Shown in pieces: positions 1 through 9,782 of a stretch of DNA of 36,660 nt. The stretch covers positions 1 to 36,660 of the forward strand of contig DASYKC010000090.1 of NCBI GenBank assembly GCA_035995885.1, in the 5' to 3' direction. Every line of letters starts with the position of its first letter. Position 1 is the first letter of the stretch. Origin of the DNA: Schlegelella_A sp035995885. Its GTDB lineage: Bacteria > Pseudomonadota > Gammaproteobacteria > Burkholderiales > Burkholderiaceae_C. Position numbers and translations under genes: made by a program. The notes under the pieces are model-generated. The model saw only the letters and a program-made list of their open reading frames with translations. It was not told the origin of the DNA and did no database searches.

Positions 1-1160
<1,160 letters not shown>

Positions 1161-1164
<4 letters not shown>

Positions 1165-3539
1165 TCGAGATCGATCTCGACGGCCAGAAGGTCTCGGTGC
1201 CCGAGGGCAGCATGGTGATGCACGCCGCCGACAAGGCCGGCACCTACATCCCGCATTTCTGCTATCACAAGAAGCTCTCGATCGCGGCCAACTGCCGGAT
1301 GTGCCTGGTCGAGATCGAGAAGGCGCCCAAGCCGATGCCGGCGTGCGCGACGCCGGTGACGCAGGGCATGATCGTCCGCACCCGGAGCGACAAGGCGCTC
1401 AACGCGCAGCAGGGCGTGATGGAGTTCCTGCTCATCAACCACCCGCTCGACTGCCCGATCTGCGACCAGGGCGGCGAGTGCCAGCTGCAGGACCTGGCGG
1501 TCGGCTACGGCGCGTCGTCGTCGCGCTACGACGAGGACAAGCGCGTCGTCTACCCGAAGGATGTCGGCCCGCTGCTGTCGATGCAGGAGATGAACCGCTG
1601 CATCCACTGCACGCGCTGCGTCCGCTTCGGCCAGGAGGTGGCCGGCGTGATGGAGCTCGGCATGATCCATCGCGGCGAGCACGCCGAGATCACGACCATC
1701 GCCGGCGACACCATCGACTCCGAGCTCTCCGGCAACATGATCGACCTCTGCCCGGTCGGCGCGATCACGTCGAAGCCATTCCGCTACAGCGCCCGCGCCT
1801 GGGAGCTGTCGCGCCGGAAGGGCGTGAGCCCGCACGATTCGACCGGCGCGAACCTGATCGTCCAGGTCAAGGGGGCGCAGGTCGTTCGCGTCCTGCCGTT
1901 CGAGAACGAGGACGTCAACGAGTGCTGGCTCGCCGACCGCGACCGTTTCTCGTACGAGGCGCTGAACACGCCCGAGCGGCTGACCGTGCCGATGATCCGC
2001 CAGGGCAGCGAGTGGAAGACGGTGTCGTGGAACGACGCGCTCGACTACGTCTCGCGCGGCCTGACGCAGATCGCCGTCGAGCACGGGCCGCAGACGATCG
2101 GCGCGCTCGCCGCACCGATCGCCAGCGTCGAGGAGCTGCACCTGCTCGCCAAGGTCGTGCGCGGCCTCGGCAGCGACAACATCGACACGCGCCTGCGCGA
2201 GACGGCGGCGCCGGGCCGCGCCATGCGCTGGCTCGGCCGTTCGATCGCGTCGCTCGCCGACCTGCAGCGCGTCCTCGTCGTCGGCTCGTTCCTGCGCAAG
2301 GACCATCCGCTGTTCGCGCAACGCCTGCGTCAGGCGGTGAAGAAGGGCGCCAAGGTGATGAGCGTCCATGCCCTGCGCGACGACTGGCTAATGCCGATGG
2401 GGCCGAGCATTGCCGCCGCGCCGAGCTCCTGGGTCGCGGCGCTCGCCTCGATCGCCGCGGCGGTCGCGACGACGCGCGGCGTCGCCGCGCCGATCGACGG
2501 CGAAGCGAGCGACGAGGCGAAGGCGATCGCCGCTGCGCTGGCGAGCGGCGAGCGCAAGGCGATCCTGCTCGGCAACGCCGCGGCGCAGCATCCCGACAGC
2601 GCCTCGCTCGAGCAGCTCGGCCGCTGGATCGCCGAGCAGACCGGTGCGACCTTCGGCTGGCTCGTCGACGGCGGCAACGCCGTCGGCGCACAGCTCGTCG
2701 GCGCCTTGCCCAAGGACGTGGGCGCGACGGCCGCCGAGATGCTCGGCGCCGGCGCGCCGCTGAAGGCGTGCCTGCTTCTCAACGTCGAGCCGTCGCTCGA
2801 CGCCGGCGACCCGCCGCGCGCCGGCGCCGCTTTGGCGCAAGCCGAGATGGTCGTCGCGATGACGGCGTTCATGCCGAGCGACGACGTCGCCGACGTGCTC
2901 CTGCCGATCGCCCCGTTCACCGAGACCTCGGGCACCTTCGTCAATGCCGAGGGGCGCGTCCAGGGCGCGCACGGCGTCGTCAAGCCGCGCGGCGACGCGC
3001 GACCGGCGTGGAAAGTTTTGCGCGTCCTCGGCAACCTGCTCGGCCTGCCGGGCTTTTCCTTCGAGACCTCGGAGGAGGTTCGCGACGAAGCCCTCGGCGA
3101 CGTCGCGACGATCCCGGCGCGCCTCGCCGCGCCGCGCGCTCCAGTTGGTGACTTGACGCCGTCGATGGCGCCGGCCTCGGCCGGGACGCTCGAGCGCATC
3201 GCCGACGTGCCGATCTACGCGGTCGACCCGATCGTGCGCCGTGCGCCGGCGCTGCAGCTCAGCGCCGACGCGCGGCCGCCCACCGTCGGCGTGCCGAGCG
3301 AGCTCGCCGCCGAGCGCGGCATCGTCGACGGCACGCCGGTTCGCGTGACCCAGGGCGGCGCGTCGGTCGTGCTGGCGGCGCGCGTCGATCCCTCGCTTGC
3401 CGCCAACGTGATCCGCGTCGCCGCCGCGGATCCGCATACCGCGGCGCTCGGCCCGATGTTCGGCACGCTGACGATCGACGTCGTCGGCGCCGACGGCGAC
3501 GCGGCGACCGCATCGTCGCGCGAGGTGACGTCGTCGTGA
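1161..3539 (+). CDS. nuoG: NADH-quinone oxidoreductase subunit G (NuoG)
   Basis: NuoG (792 aa) is the large iron-sulfur subunit of complex I that passes electrons from NuoF toward NuoI. The N-terminal ferredoxin domain has [2Fe-2S] ligands C34, C45, C48 and C62. Next comes the His/Cys [4Fe-4S] set H94, C98, C101, C107 (NHPLDCPICDQGGEC), then a second [4Fe-4S] set C147, C150, C153 and C197. The rest resembles the molybdopterin-oxidoreductase fold that is catalytically inactive in NuoG. The start ATG at 1161 overlaps the nuoF stop by four bases, which implies translational coupling. Length fits betaproteobacterial NuoG, shorter than the E. coli protein. Confidence 0.97.
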
Positions 3540-4639
3540 CGAGCATCGACGCGATCAACAGCTACGGCGTCGGCGTCCTCGGCGGCGCCTGGCCGGTCGT
3601 CTGGACGGTGACGAAGATCGTCGCCCTGGTCGTTCCGCTCCTCCTCTGCGTCGCCTACCTGACGCTCTGGGAGAGGAAGGCGATCGGCTGGAGCCAGGTC
3701 CGCCCGGGCCCGAACCGGGTCGGCCCGTTCGGCCTGCTGCAGCCCATCGCCGACGCCGTCAAGCTGATCTTCAAGGAGATCATCGTGCCGACGGCGGCCA
3801 ACCGCGGCCTCTTCTTCCTCGGCCCGATCTTGACGATCATGCCGGCGCTCGCCGCCTGGGCGGTCGTTCCGTTCGGGCCCGACAAGGCGCTCGCCAACAT
3901 CAACGCCGGCCTGCTCTTCGTGATGGCGATCACGTCGATGGAGGTCTACGGCGTGATCATCGCCGGCTGGGCGTCGAACTCGAAGTACGCCTTCCTCGGC
4001 GCCTTGCGCGCGTCGGCGCAGATGGTGAGCTACGAGATCGCGATGGGCTTCGCCCTCGTCGTCGTCCTCATGGTCTCGGCCAGCCTCAACCTGACCGACA
4101 TCGTCCTCGGCCAGGACCGCGGCTTCGCCGCCGGCCACGGCCTCAGCTTCCTGAGCTGGAACTGGCTGCCGCTCCTGCCGATCTTCGGCGTCTACGTGAT
4201 CTCGGGAATCGCCGAGACCAACCGGGCGCCGTTCGACGTCGTCGAGGGCGAGTCGGAGATCGTCGCCGGCCACATGGTCGAGTACTCGGGCATGGCGTTC
4301 GCGATGTTCTTCCTCGCCGAGTACGCCAACATCATCCTCGTCTCGGCGCTCGCCTCGGTGATGTTCCTCGGCGGCTGGCTCGCCCCGGTGTCGTTCTCGC
4401 TGTTCGGCATGCGCACGCCCGACTGGATCGTCGAGTCGATGTGGTTCTGGAACTGGTTCTGGCTGTTCGCCAAGACCTTCGTCATCGCGACGATGTTCCT
4501 CTGGGTGCGGGCGACGTTCCCTCGTTTTCGCTACGACCAGATCATGCGTCTGGGCTGGAAGATCTTCATTCCGGTCACGCTGGTCTGGCTCGTCGTCGTC
4601 GGTCTCGTGATCCAGTCGCCCTGGAACATCTGGAAGTAG
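3536..4639 (+). CDS. nuoH: NADH-quinone oxidoreductase subunit H (NuoH)
   Basis: NuoH (367 aa) is the complex I membrane subunit that joins the peripheral arm to the membrane arm and helps form the quinone chamber. The N-terminal part has the family sequence LTLWERKAIGWSQVRPGPNRVGP followed by LLQPIADAVKLIFKE. The loop GIAETNRAPFDVVEGESEIV is the conserved acidic quinone-site loop. About eight hydrophobic helices are visible. The chosen start is GTG at 3536, overlapping the nuoG TGA by four bases (GTGA); no better in-frame ATG is present. Confidence 0.97.
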   Translation: MTSIDAINSYGVGVLGGAWPVVWTVTKIVALVVPLLLCVAYLTLWERKAIGWSQVRPGPNRVGPFGLLQPIADAVKLIFKEIIVPTAANRGLFFLGPILTIMPALAAWAVVPFGPDKALANINAGLLFVMAITSMEVYGVIIAGWASNSKYAFLGALRASAQMVSYEIAMGFALVVVLMVSASLNLTDIVLGQDRGFAAGHGLSFLSWNWLPLLPIFGVYVISGIAETNRAPFDVVEGESEIVAGHMVEYSGMAFAMFFLAEYANIILVSALASVMFLGGWLAPVSFSLFGMRTPDWIVESMWFWNWFWLFAKTFVIATMFLWVRATFPRFRYDQIMRLGWKIFIPVTLVWLVVVGLVIQSPWNIWK

Positions 4640-4652
4640 AAGCAGAAGAGCC

Positions 4653-5150
4653 ATGGCTCAGGCAACACCGATCAAGGATTTCCTCTCGAGCTTCATGCTC
4701 GGCGAGCTCTTCAAGGGCATGCGCCTCACCGGCCGCCACTTCCTCTCGAAGAAGGTGACGATCCAGTACCCCGAAGAGAAGACGCCGCTCAGCCCGCGCT
4801 TCCGCGGCCTGCACGCGCTGCGCCGCTACGACAACGGCGAGGAGCGCTGCATCGCCTGCAAGCTGTGCGAGGCGGTCTGCCCGGCGCTGGCGATCACGAT
4901 CGAGAGCGACGTCCGCGACGATGGCTCGCGCCGGACGACGCGCTACGACATCGACCTCACCAAGTGCATCTTCTGCGGCTTCTGCGAGGAGAGCTGCCCG
5001 GTCGATTCGATCGTCGAGACGCACATCCTCGAGTACCACGGCGAGAAGCGCGGCGACCTCTACTTCACCAAGGACATGCTGCTCGCCGTCGGCGACCGCT
5101 ACGAAAAAGAGATCGCCGCGGCGAAGGAGGCGGACGCCAAATACCGCTAG
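4653..5150 (+). CDS. nuoI: NADH-quinone oxidoreductase subunit I (NuoI)
   Basis: NuoI (165 aa) is the ferredoxin-like subunit carrying the N6a and N6b [4Fe-4S] clusters, which relay electrons to N2 near the quinone site. Two CxxCxxCxxxCP motifs are visible: C66, C69, C72, C76 (RCIACKLCEAVCP) and C105, C108, C111, C115 (KCIFCGFCEESCP). The amphipathic N-terminus, typical of the family, likely lies on the membrane surface. The gene starts 13 bp after nuoH. Length and motifs match the family throughout. Confidence 0.97.
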   Translation: MAQATPIKDFLSSFMLGELFKGMRLTGRHFLSKKVTIQYPEEKTPLSPRFRGLHALRRYDNGEERCIACKLCEAVCPALAITIESDVRDDGSRRTTRYDIDLTKCIFCGFCEESCPVDSIVETHILEYHGEKRGDLYFTKDMLLAVGDRYEKEIAAAKEADAKYR

Positions 5151-5159
5151 TCGCCGAGC

Positions 5160-5176
5160 CGGCCGCGCTGCGGCCG
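5160..5176. repeat. GC-rich inverted repeat in the nuoI-nuoJ gap
   Basis: A perfect 7-bp inverted repeat, CGGCCGC-GCT-GCGGCCG, sits 9 bp after the nuoI stop and 26 bp before the nuoJ ATG. No T-tract follows, so it does not look like an intrinsic terminator. It could be an mRNA stability or processing hairpin. In DNA of this GC content short stems also arise by chance. Confidence 0.35.
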
Positions 5177-5202
5177 CCGGCGCAGCGCCACGCCCTCCGA
5201 CC

Positions 5203-5850
5203 ATGGACACCAACACCGCGCTCTTCTACGTCTTCTCCGCCGTGCTGCTGCTGGCGGCGTTTCGCGTCATCACCGCCCGCAATCCGGTCTATTCCGCGCT
5301 CTTCCTGGTCCTCGCCTTCTTCAGCGCCGCCTGCGTCTGGATCCTGCTGCGCGCCGAGTTCCTGGCGATCGCGCTGGTGCTCGTCTACGTCGGCGCGGTG
5401 ATGGTGCTGTTCCTGTTCGTCGTCATGATGCTCGACATCGACGTCGACACGCTGCGGGCCGGCTTCTGGCGCCACTTCCCGGTCGCCGCGATCGTCGGCG
5501 TCGTCATCGCGCTCGAGATGGCGGCCGTCCTCCTGCCCGGCTTTCGCCTCACCGACGCGCCCGGCGTGCCGGCGGCAGCGCTCAAGCTCGGCAACACCAA
5601 GCTCCTCGGCATCGAGGTCTACACCAAGTACCTCTATCCGCTCCAGATCGCCGCCGTGCTGCTGCTGGTGGCGATCATCGCCGCGATCTCGCTGACGCTC
5701 CGCGCGCGCAAGGACACCAAGCACCTCGACGCGTCCGAGCAGGTCAAGGCGAAGAAGGCCGACCGCATCCGCATCGTCTCGATGAAGCCCGAGAGCGCGC
5801 CGCGCGACGCCGGCAGCGACGCCGCCAAGCCGGTGGGGGACCGGCGATGA
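5203..5850 (+). CDS. nuoJ: NADH-quinone oxidoreductase subunit J (NuoJ)
   Basis: NuoJ (215 aa) is a small membrane subunit of complex I next to NuoK and NuoH; its third helix takes part in coupling. Five hydrophobic helices are visible, with the conserved stretch LVYVGAVMVLFLFVVMML. The frame is open further upstream, but ATG 5203 (MDTNTALFYVFSA) gives the family N-terminus; a longer start would add an Arg/Ala-rich extension. No clear Shine-Dalgarno precedes it. A charged tail of about 45 residues (from RARKDTKHLDA) follows the last helix, making it longer than E. coli NuoJ. The stop overlaps nuoK as ATGA. Confidence 0.95.
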   Translation: MDTNTALFYVFSAVLLLAAFRVITARNPVYSALFLVLAFFSAACVWILLRAEFLAIALVLVYVGAVMVLFLFVVMMLDIDVDTLRAGFWRHFPVAAIVGVVIALEMAAVLLPGFRLTDAPGVPAAALKLGNTKLLGIEVYTKYLYPLQIAAVLLLVAIIAAISLTLRARKDTKHLDASEQVKAKKADRIRIVSMKPESAPRDAGSDAAKPVGDRR

Positions 5851-6164
5851 CGTTAGGGCCCGTCACCCTCGGCCACTATCTGTCGCTCGGCGCGATCCTG
5901 TTCGCGCTGTCGGTGATCGGCATCTTCCTCAACCGCAAGAACCTGATCGTCCTCCTGATGGCGATCGAGCTGATGCTGCTCGCCGTCAACCTCAATTTCG
6001 TCGCCTTCTCGTATTACCTCGGCGACATGGCCGGGCAGGTGTTCGTGTTCTTCATCCTCACGGTCGCCGCCGCCGAGTCGGCGATCGGCCTGGCGATCCT
6101 CGTCGTCCTGTTCCGGACGCGCTCGACGATCGCCGTCGACGAGCTCGACTCGCTGAAGGGGTAG
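5847..6164 (+). CDS. nuoK: NADH-quinone oxidoreductase subunit K (NuoK)
   Basis: NuoK (105 aa) is the MrpC-like proton-channel subunit of complex I, with three transmembrane helices. E41 (MAIELMLLAVN) and E77 (AAAESAIGLAI) correspond to the two membrane glutamates needed for proton translocation in E. coli NuoK (E36 and E72). The start overlaps the nuoJ stop by four bases. Length is a few residues above the usual 100 to 102. Confidence 0.97.
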   Translation: MTLGPVTLGHYLSLGAILFALSVIGIFLNRKNLIVLLMAIELMLLAVNLNFVAFSYYLGDMAGQVFVFFILTVAAAESAIGLAILVVLFRTRSTIAVDELDSLKG

Positions 6165-6174
6165 GGCGCGCGCC

Positions 6175-8268
6175 ATGGCCACCACGCTTTCCCCCGCGCT
6201 CCTGACCGTCGTGCCGATGGCGCCGCTCGTCGGCGCGATCGTCGCCGGCCTGTTCGGAAGGCAGGTCGGCCGCGCCGGCGCGCACGCGGTGACGATCCTC
6301 GGCGTCCTGATCTCCTTTCTGATCTCGGCCTGGGTCCTGTATGCCGTCGCCGTCGACGGCGCGCGCTTCAACGCCACGATCTACGAGTGGATGCGGGTCG
6401 GCCCGCTGAAGATGGAGGTCGGCTTCCTGATCGACGGCCTGACGGCGCTGATGATGGCCGTCGTCACCTTCGTCTCGCTGATGGTCCACGTCTACACCAT
6501 CGGCTACATGGCCGACGACCCCGGCTACCAGCGCTTCTTCAGCTACATATCGCTCTTCACGTTCTCGATGCTCATGCTCGTCATGAGCAACAACTTCCTC
6601 CAGCTCTTCTTCGGCTGGGAAGCGGTCGGCCTCGTGTCGTACCTGCTGATCGGCTTCTGGTTCACCCGGCCGACGGCGATCTTCGCCAACATGAAGGCGT
6701 TCCTCGTCAACCGGGTCGGCGACTTCGGCTTCATCCTTGGCATCGGCCTGATCGTCGCCTTCGCCGGGACGCTCGACTACCGCGAGGCCTTCGCCAAGGG
6801 CAGCGAGCTGGCGCAGCTCGCGTTCCCGGCGAGCGACTGGGGCCTCGTCACGGTCATCTGCATCTGCCTCTTCATCGGCGCGATGGGCAAGAGCGCGCAG
6901 GTCCCGCTCCACGTCTGGCTGCCCGATTCGATGGAAGGCCCGACGCCGATCTCGGCGCTGATCCACGCGGCGACGATGGTGACGGCCGGCATCTTCATGG
7001 TGGCGCGGATGTCGCCGCTGTTCGAGCTCTCCGACGCGGCGCTCTCGGTCGTCCTCGTCATCGGCGCGATCACGGCGCTCTTCATGGGCCTGCTCGGCAT
7101 CGTCCAGAACGACATCAAGCGCGTCGTCGCCTACTCGACGCTCTCGCAGCTCGGCTACATGACGGTCGCGCTCGGCGCCTCGGCGTACTCGGTCGCGATC
7201 TTCCACCTGATGACGCACGCCTTCTTCAAGGCGCTGCTCTTCCTCGGTGCCGGCTCGGTGATCCTGGGCATGCACCACGACCAGGACATCCGCAACATGG
7301 GCGGCCTCAGGAAGTACATGCCGATCACGTGGATCACCTCGCTGATCGGCTCGCTGGCGCTGATCGGCACGCCGTTCTTCGCGGGCTTCTACTCGAAGGA
7401 TTCGATCATCGAGGCGGTGCACGAGAGCCACCTGCCGGGCGCCGGCTTCGCCTACTTCGCGGTCGCCGCCGGCGTCTTCGTCACCGCCTTCTATTCGTTC
7501 CGGATGTACTTCCTGGTCTTCCACGGCCCCGAGCGCTTCCGCGCCAAGCCGTTCCCGCCGGAGGCGCACGATGCCGACCTCGGCCACGACGAGCCCGAAG
7601 GGCACGGCGCCGACGCCCACGCGACGCACGCCGAGCCCGACCCGCACGCCGCCGATGCGCACGCCGCGCCGCCGCACGAGTCGCCGCCGGTGGTCACGCT
7701 GCCGCTCGTGATGCTGGCGATCCCGTCGGCCGTGATCGGCTTCCTGACGATCGGGCCGCTCCTCTTCGGCGACTTCTTCAAGGACGCGATCACGGTCATC
7801 GCCGAGCGCCATCCGGCGATGGAAGAGCTGGCGCGCGCCTTCCACGGCCCGCTCGCGATGGCGATCCATTCGCTCGCCGGCCCGGTCTTCTGGCTCGCGC
7901 TCGCCGGCGTCGCGCTCGCCTGGTTCTTCTACCTGCGCCGCCCCGACATCCCGGCGGCGATCCAGCGCCGCTTCTCGTTCCTGTATCGCCTGCTCGACAA
8001 CAAGTACTACTTCGACTGGTTCAACGAGCAGGTGCTCGCGCGCGCCGCGCTCCTCTTCGGCCGCGGCCTGTGGAAGGGCGGCGACGTCGGCCTCATCGAC
8101 GGCGTTCTCATCGACGGCTCGGCGCGGGTGATCGGCGGCGTCGCCGTCCTCAGCAGGCGCCTGCAGAGCGGCTACCTCTACTGGTACGCGCTGGTCATGA
8201 TCGTCGGCGTGATCGGCCTCATGACCTGGCAGCTCTGGCCGTTCCTCGGCAACCTCATCGGCCGTTGA
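6175..8268 (+). CDS. nuoL: NADH-quinone oxidoreductase subunit L (NuoL)
   Basis: NuoL (697 aa) is the distal antiporter-like proton-pumping subunit of complex I, with the long lateral helix at its C-terminus. Family motifs include LFFGWEAVGLVSYLLIGFW, the channel region KSAQVPLHVWLPDSMEGPTPISALIHAATMVTAG, and KRVVAYSTLSQLGYM. Between late helices lies a low-complexity His/Asp/Ala-rich loop (about residues 466-503, nt 7570-7683) with eight histidines. The C-terminus NKYYFDWFNEQ precedes the lateral helix and final anchor. It starts 10 bp after nuoK. Identification is certain; only the loop is variable. Confidence 0.97.
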   Translation: MATTLSPALLTVVPMAPLVGAIVAGLFGRQVGRAGAHAVTILGVLISFLISAWVLYAVAVDGARFNATIYEWMRVGPLKMEVGFLIDGLTALMMAVVTFVSLMVHVYTIGYMADDPGYQRFFSYISLFTFSMLMLVMSNNFLQLFFGWEAVGLVSYLLIGFWFTRPTAIFANMKAFLVNRVGDFGFILGIGLIVAFAGTLDYREAFAKGSELAQLAFPASDWGLVTVICICLFIGAMGKSAQVPLHVWLPDSMEGPTPISALIHAATMVTAGIFMVARMSPLFELSDAALSVVLVIGAITALFMGLLGIVQNDIKRVVAYSTLSQLGYMTVALGASAYSVAIFHLMTHAFFKALLFLGAGSVILGMHHDQDIRNMGGLRKYMPITWITSLIGSLALIGTPFFAGFYSKDSIIEAVHESHLPGAGFAYFAVAAGVFVTAFYSFRMYFLVFHGPERFRAKPFPPEAHDADLGHDEPEGHGADAHATHAEPDPHAADAHAAPPHESPPVVTLPLVMLAIPSAVIGFLTIGPLLFGDFFKDAITVIAERHPAMEELARAFHGPLAMAIHSLAGPVFWLALAGVALAWFFYLRRPDIPAAIQRRFSFLYRLLDNKYYFDWFNEQVLARAALLFGRGLWKGGDVGLIDGVLIDGSARVIGGVAVLSRRLQSGYLYWYALVMIVGVIGLMTWQLWPFLGNLIGR

Positions 8269-8290
8269 GCCGCGGCGACATCACAAGAAC

Positions 8291-9769
8291 ATGCCCCTTC
8301 TCAGCATCGCCATCTGGCTGCCCATCTTCGCCGGCGTGCTGTTGCTCGGGTTCGGTCGCGACGACCGCGCCGGTGCCGTGCGCTGGTTCGCGCTCGCCGC
8401 CGCCGTCGCGAGCTTCCTGGTCACCATCCCCCTGGTCACCGGCTTCGACCTCGCCACCGCGGCGATGCAGTTCGGCGAGAAGCACGCCTGGATCGCCCGC
8501 TTCAACGTCTGGTACACGCTCGGCGTCGACGGCCTCTCGGTCTGGTTCGTCCTGCTGACGGCGTTCATCACCGTGATCGTCGTCATCTCCGCCTGGAAGG
8601 TGATCGAGGAGCGCGTCCACCAGTACATGGGTGCGTTCCTGATCCTGTCGGGCCTCCTCGTCGGCGTCTTCTGCGCCATGGACGGGCTGCTGTTCTACGT
8701 GTTCTTCGAGGCGACGCTGATCCCGATGTACCTCATCATCGGCGTCTGGGGCGGGCCGCGGCGCGTCTACGCGGCGTTCAAGTTCTTCCTCTACACGCTC
8801 GCCGGGTCGCTCTTGATGCTGGTGGCGCTGATCTACCTCTATTACAAGTCGGGCGGCAGCTTCGACATCCTCGTCTGGCATCGCCTGCCGCTGACGATGC
8901 AGGCGCAGGTGCTGATCTTCTTCGCCTTCTTCTTCGCCTTCGCGGTCAAGGTGCCGATGTGGCCGGTCCACACCTGGCTGCCCGACGCCCACGTCGAGGC
9001 GCCGACGGGAGGCTCGGTCGTGCTGGCCGCGATCATGCTGAAGCTCGGCGCCTACGGATTCCTGCGCTTCTCGCTGCCGATCACTCCCGACGCGAGCCAC
9101 TCCTGGGCGTGGTTCATCGTCGCGCTGTCGCTGATCGCGGTCGTCTACATTGGCCTGGTCGCGCTCGTCCAGCATGACATGAAGAAGCTCGTCGCCTACT
9201 CGTCGATCGCCCACATGGGCTTCGTCACCCTGGGCTTTTTCATGTTCAACGAGCTGACGACCTCGGGCGCGATCGTCCAGATGGTCTCTCACGGCTTCGT
9301 CTCAGGGGCGATGTTCCTGTGCATCGGCGTCCTCTACGACCGCGTCCATTCGCGCGAGATCTCGGCCTACGGCGGCGTCGCCAACACGATGCCCAAGTTC
9401 GCCACTCTCGCCGTCCTGTTCGCGATGGCCAACTGCGGCCTGCCGGGAACCGCCGGCTTCGTCGGCGAGTGGATGGTCATCCTCGGCACGGTGAAAGTGA
9501 ACTTCTGGATCGCCGCCGCCGCGGCGACGACCCTGATCTGGGGCGCCGCCTACACGCTCTGGATGGTCAAGCGCGTCTACTTCGGCCCGATCGCCAACGA
9601 TCACGTCCGCGAGCTCGTCGATCTCGACTCGCGCGAATTCGCGATGCTCGCCGCGCTCGCCGTCGCCGTGCTCGCGATGGGGCTCTATCCGAAGCCGTTC
9701 ACCGACGTTATGCACACCTCGGTGGTCGAGCTGCTGCGCCACGTCTCGATCTCCAAGCTCGCCCACTGA
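8291..9769 (+). CDS. nuoM: NADH-quinone oxidoreductase subunit M (NuoM)
   Basis: NuoM (492 aa) is the second antiporter-like proton-pumping subunit of complex I. Diagnostic stretches are LFYVFFEATLIPMYLIIGVWGG, the channel motif VKVPMWPVHTWLPDAHVEAPTGGSVVLA, and KKLVAYSSIAHMGFVTLG. About 14 hydrophobic helices can be counted. The start ATG at 8291 follows nuoL by 22 bp with only a weak ribosome-binding site. Length is standard. Confidence 0.97.
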   Translation: MPLLSIAIWLPIFAGVLLLGFGRDDRAGAVRWFALAAAVASFLVTIPLVTGFDLATAAMQFGEKHAWIARFNVWYTLGVDGLSVWFVLLTAFITVIVVISAWKVIEERVHQYMGAFLILSGLLVGVFCAMDGLLFYVFFEATLIPMYLIIGVWGGPRRVYAAFKFFLYTLAGSLLMLVALIYLYYKSGGSFDILVWHRLPLTMQAQVLIFFAFFFAFAVKVPMWPVHTWLPDAHVEAPTGGSVVLAAIMLKLGAYGFLRFSLPITPDASHSWAWFIVALSLIAVVYIGLVALVQHDMKKLVAYSSIAHMGFVTLGFFMFNELTTSGAIVQMVSHGFVSGAMFLCIGVLYDRVHSREISAYGGVANTMPKFATLAVLFAMANCGLPGTAGFVGEWMVILGTVKVNFWIAAAAATTLIWGAAYTLWMVKRVYFGPIANDHVRELVDLDSREFAMLAALAVAVLAMGLYPKPFTDVMHTSVVELLRHVSISKLAH

Positions 9770-9782
9770 GGCGCGCCGACCC

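Noticed and set aside
6058..7869. 603-codon minus-strand open frame opposite nuoK/nuoL
   Set aside because: Low-complexity Arg/Asp/Glu/His composition, antisense to a certain gene; a GC-driven shadow.
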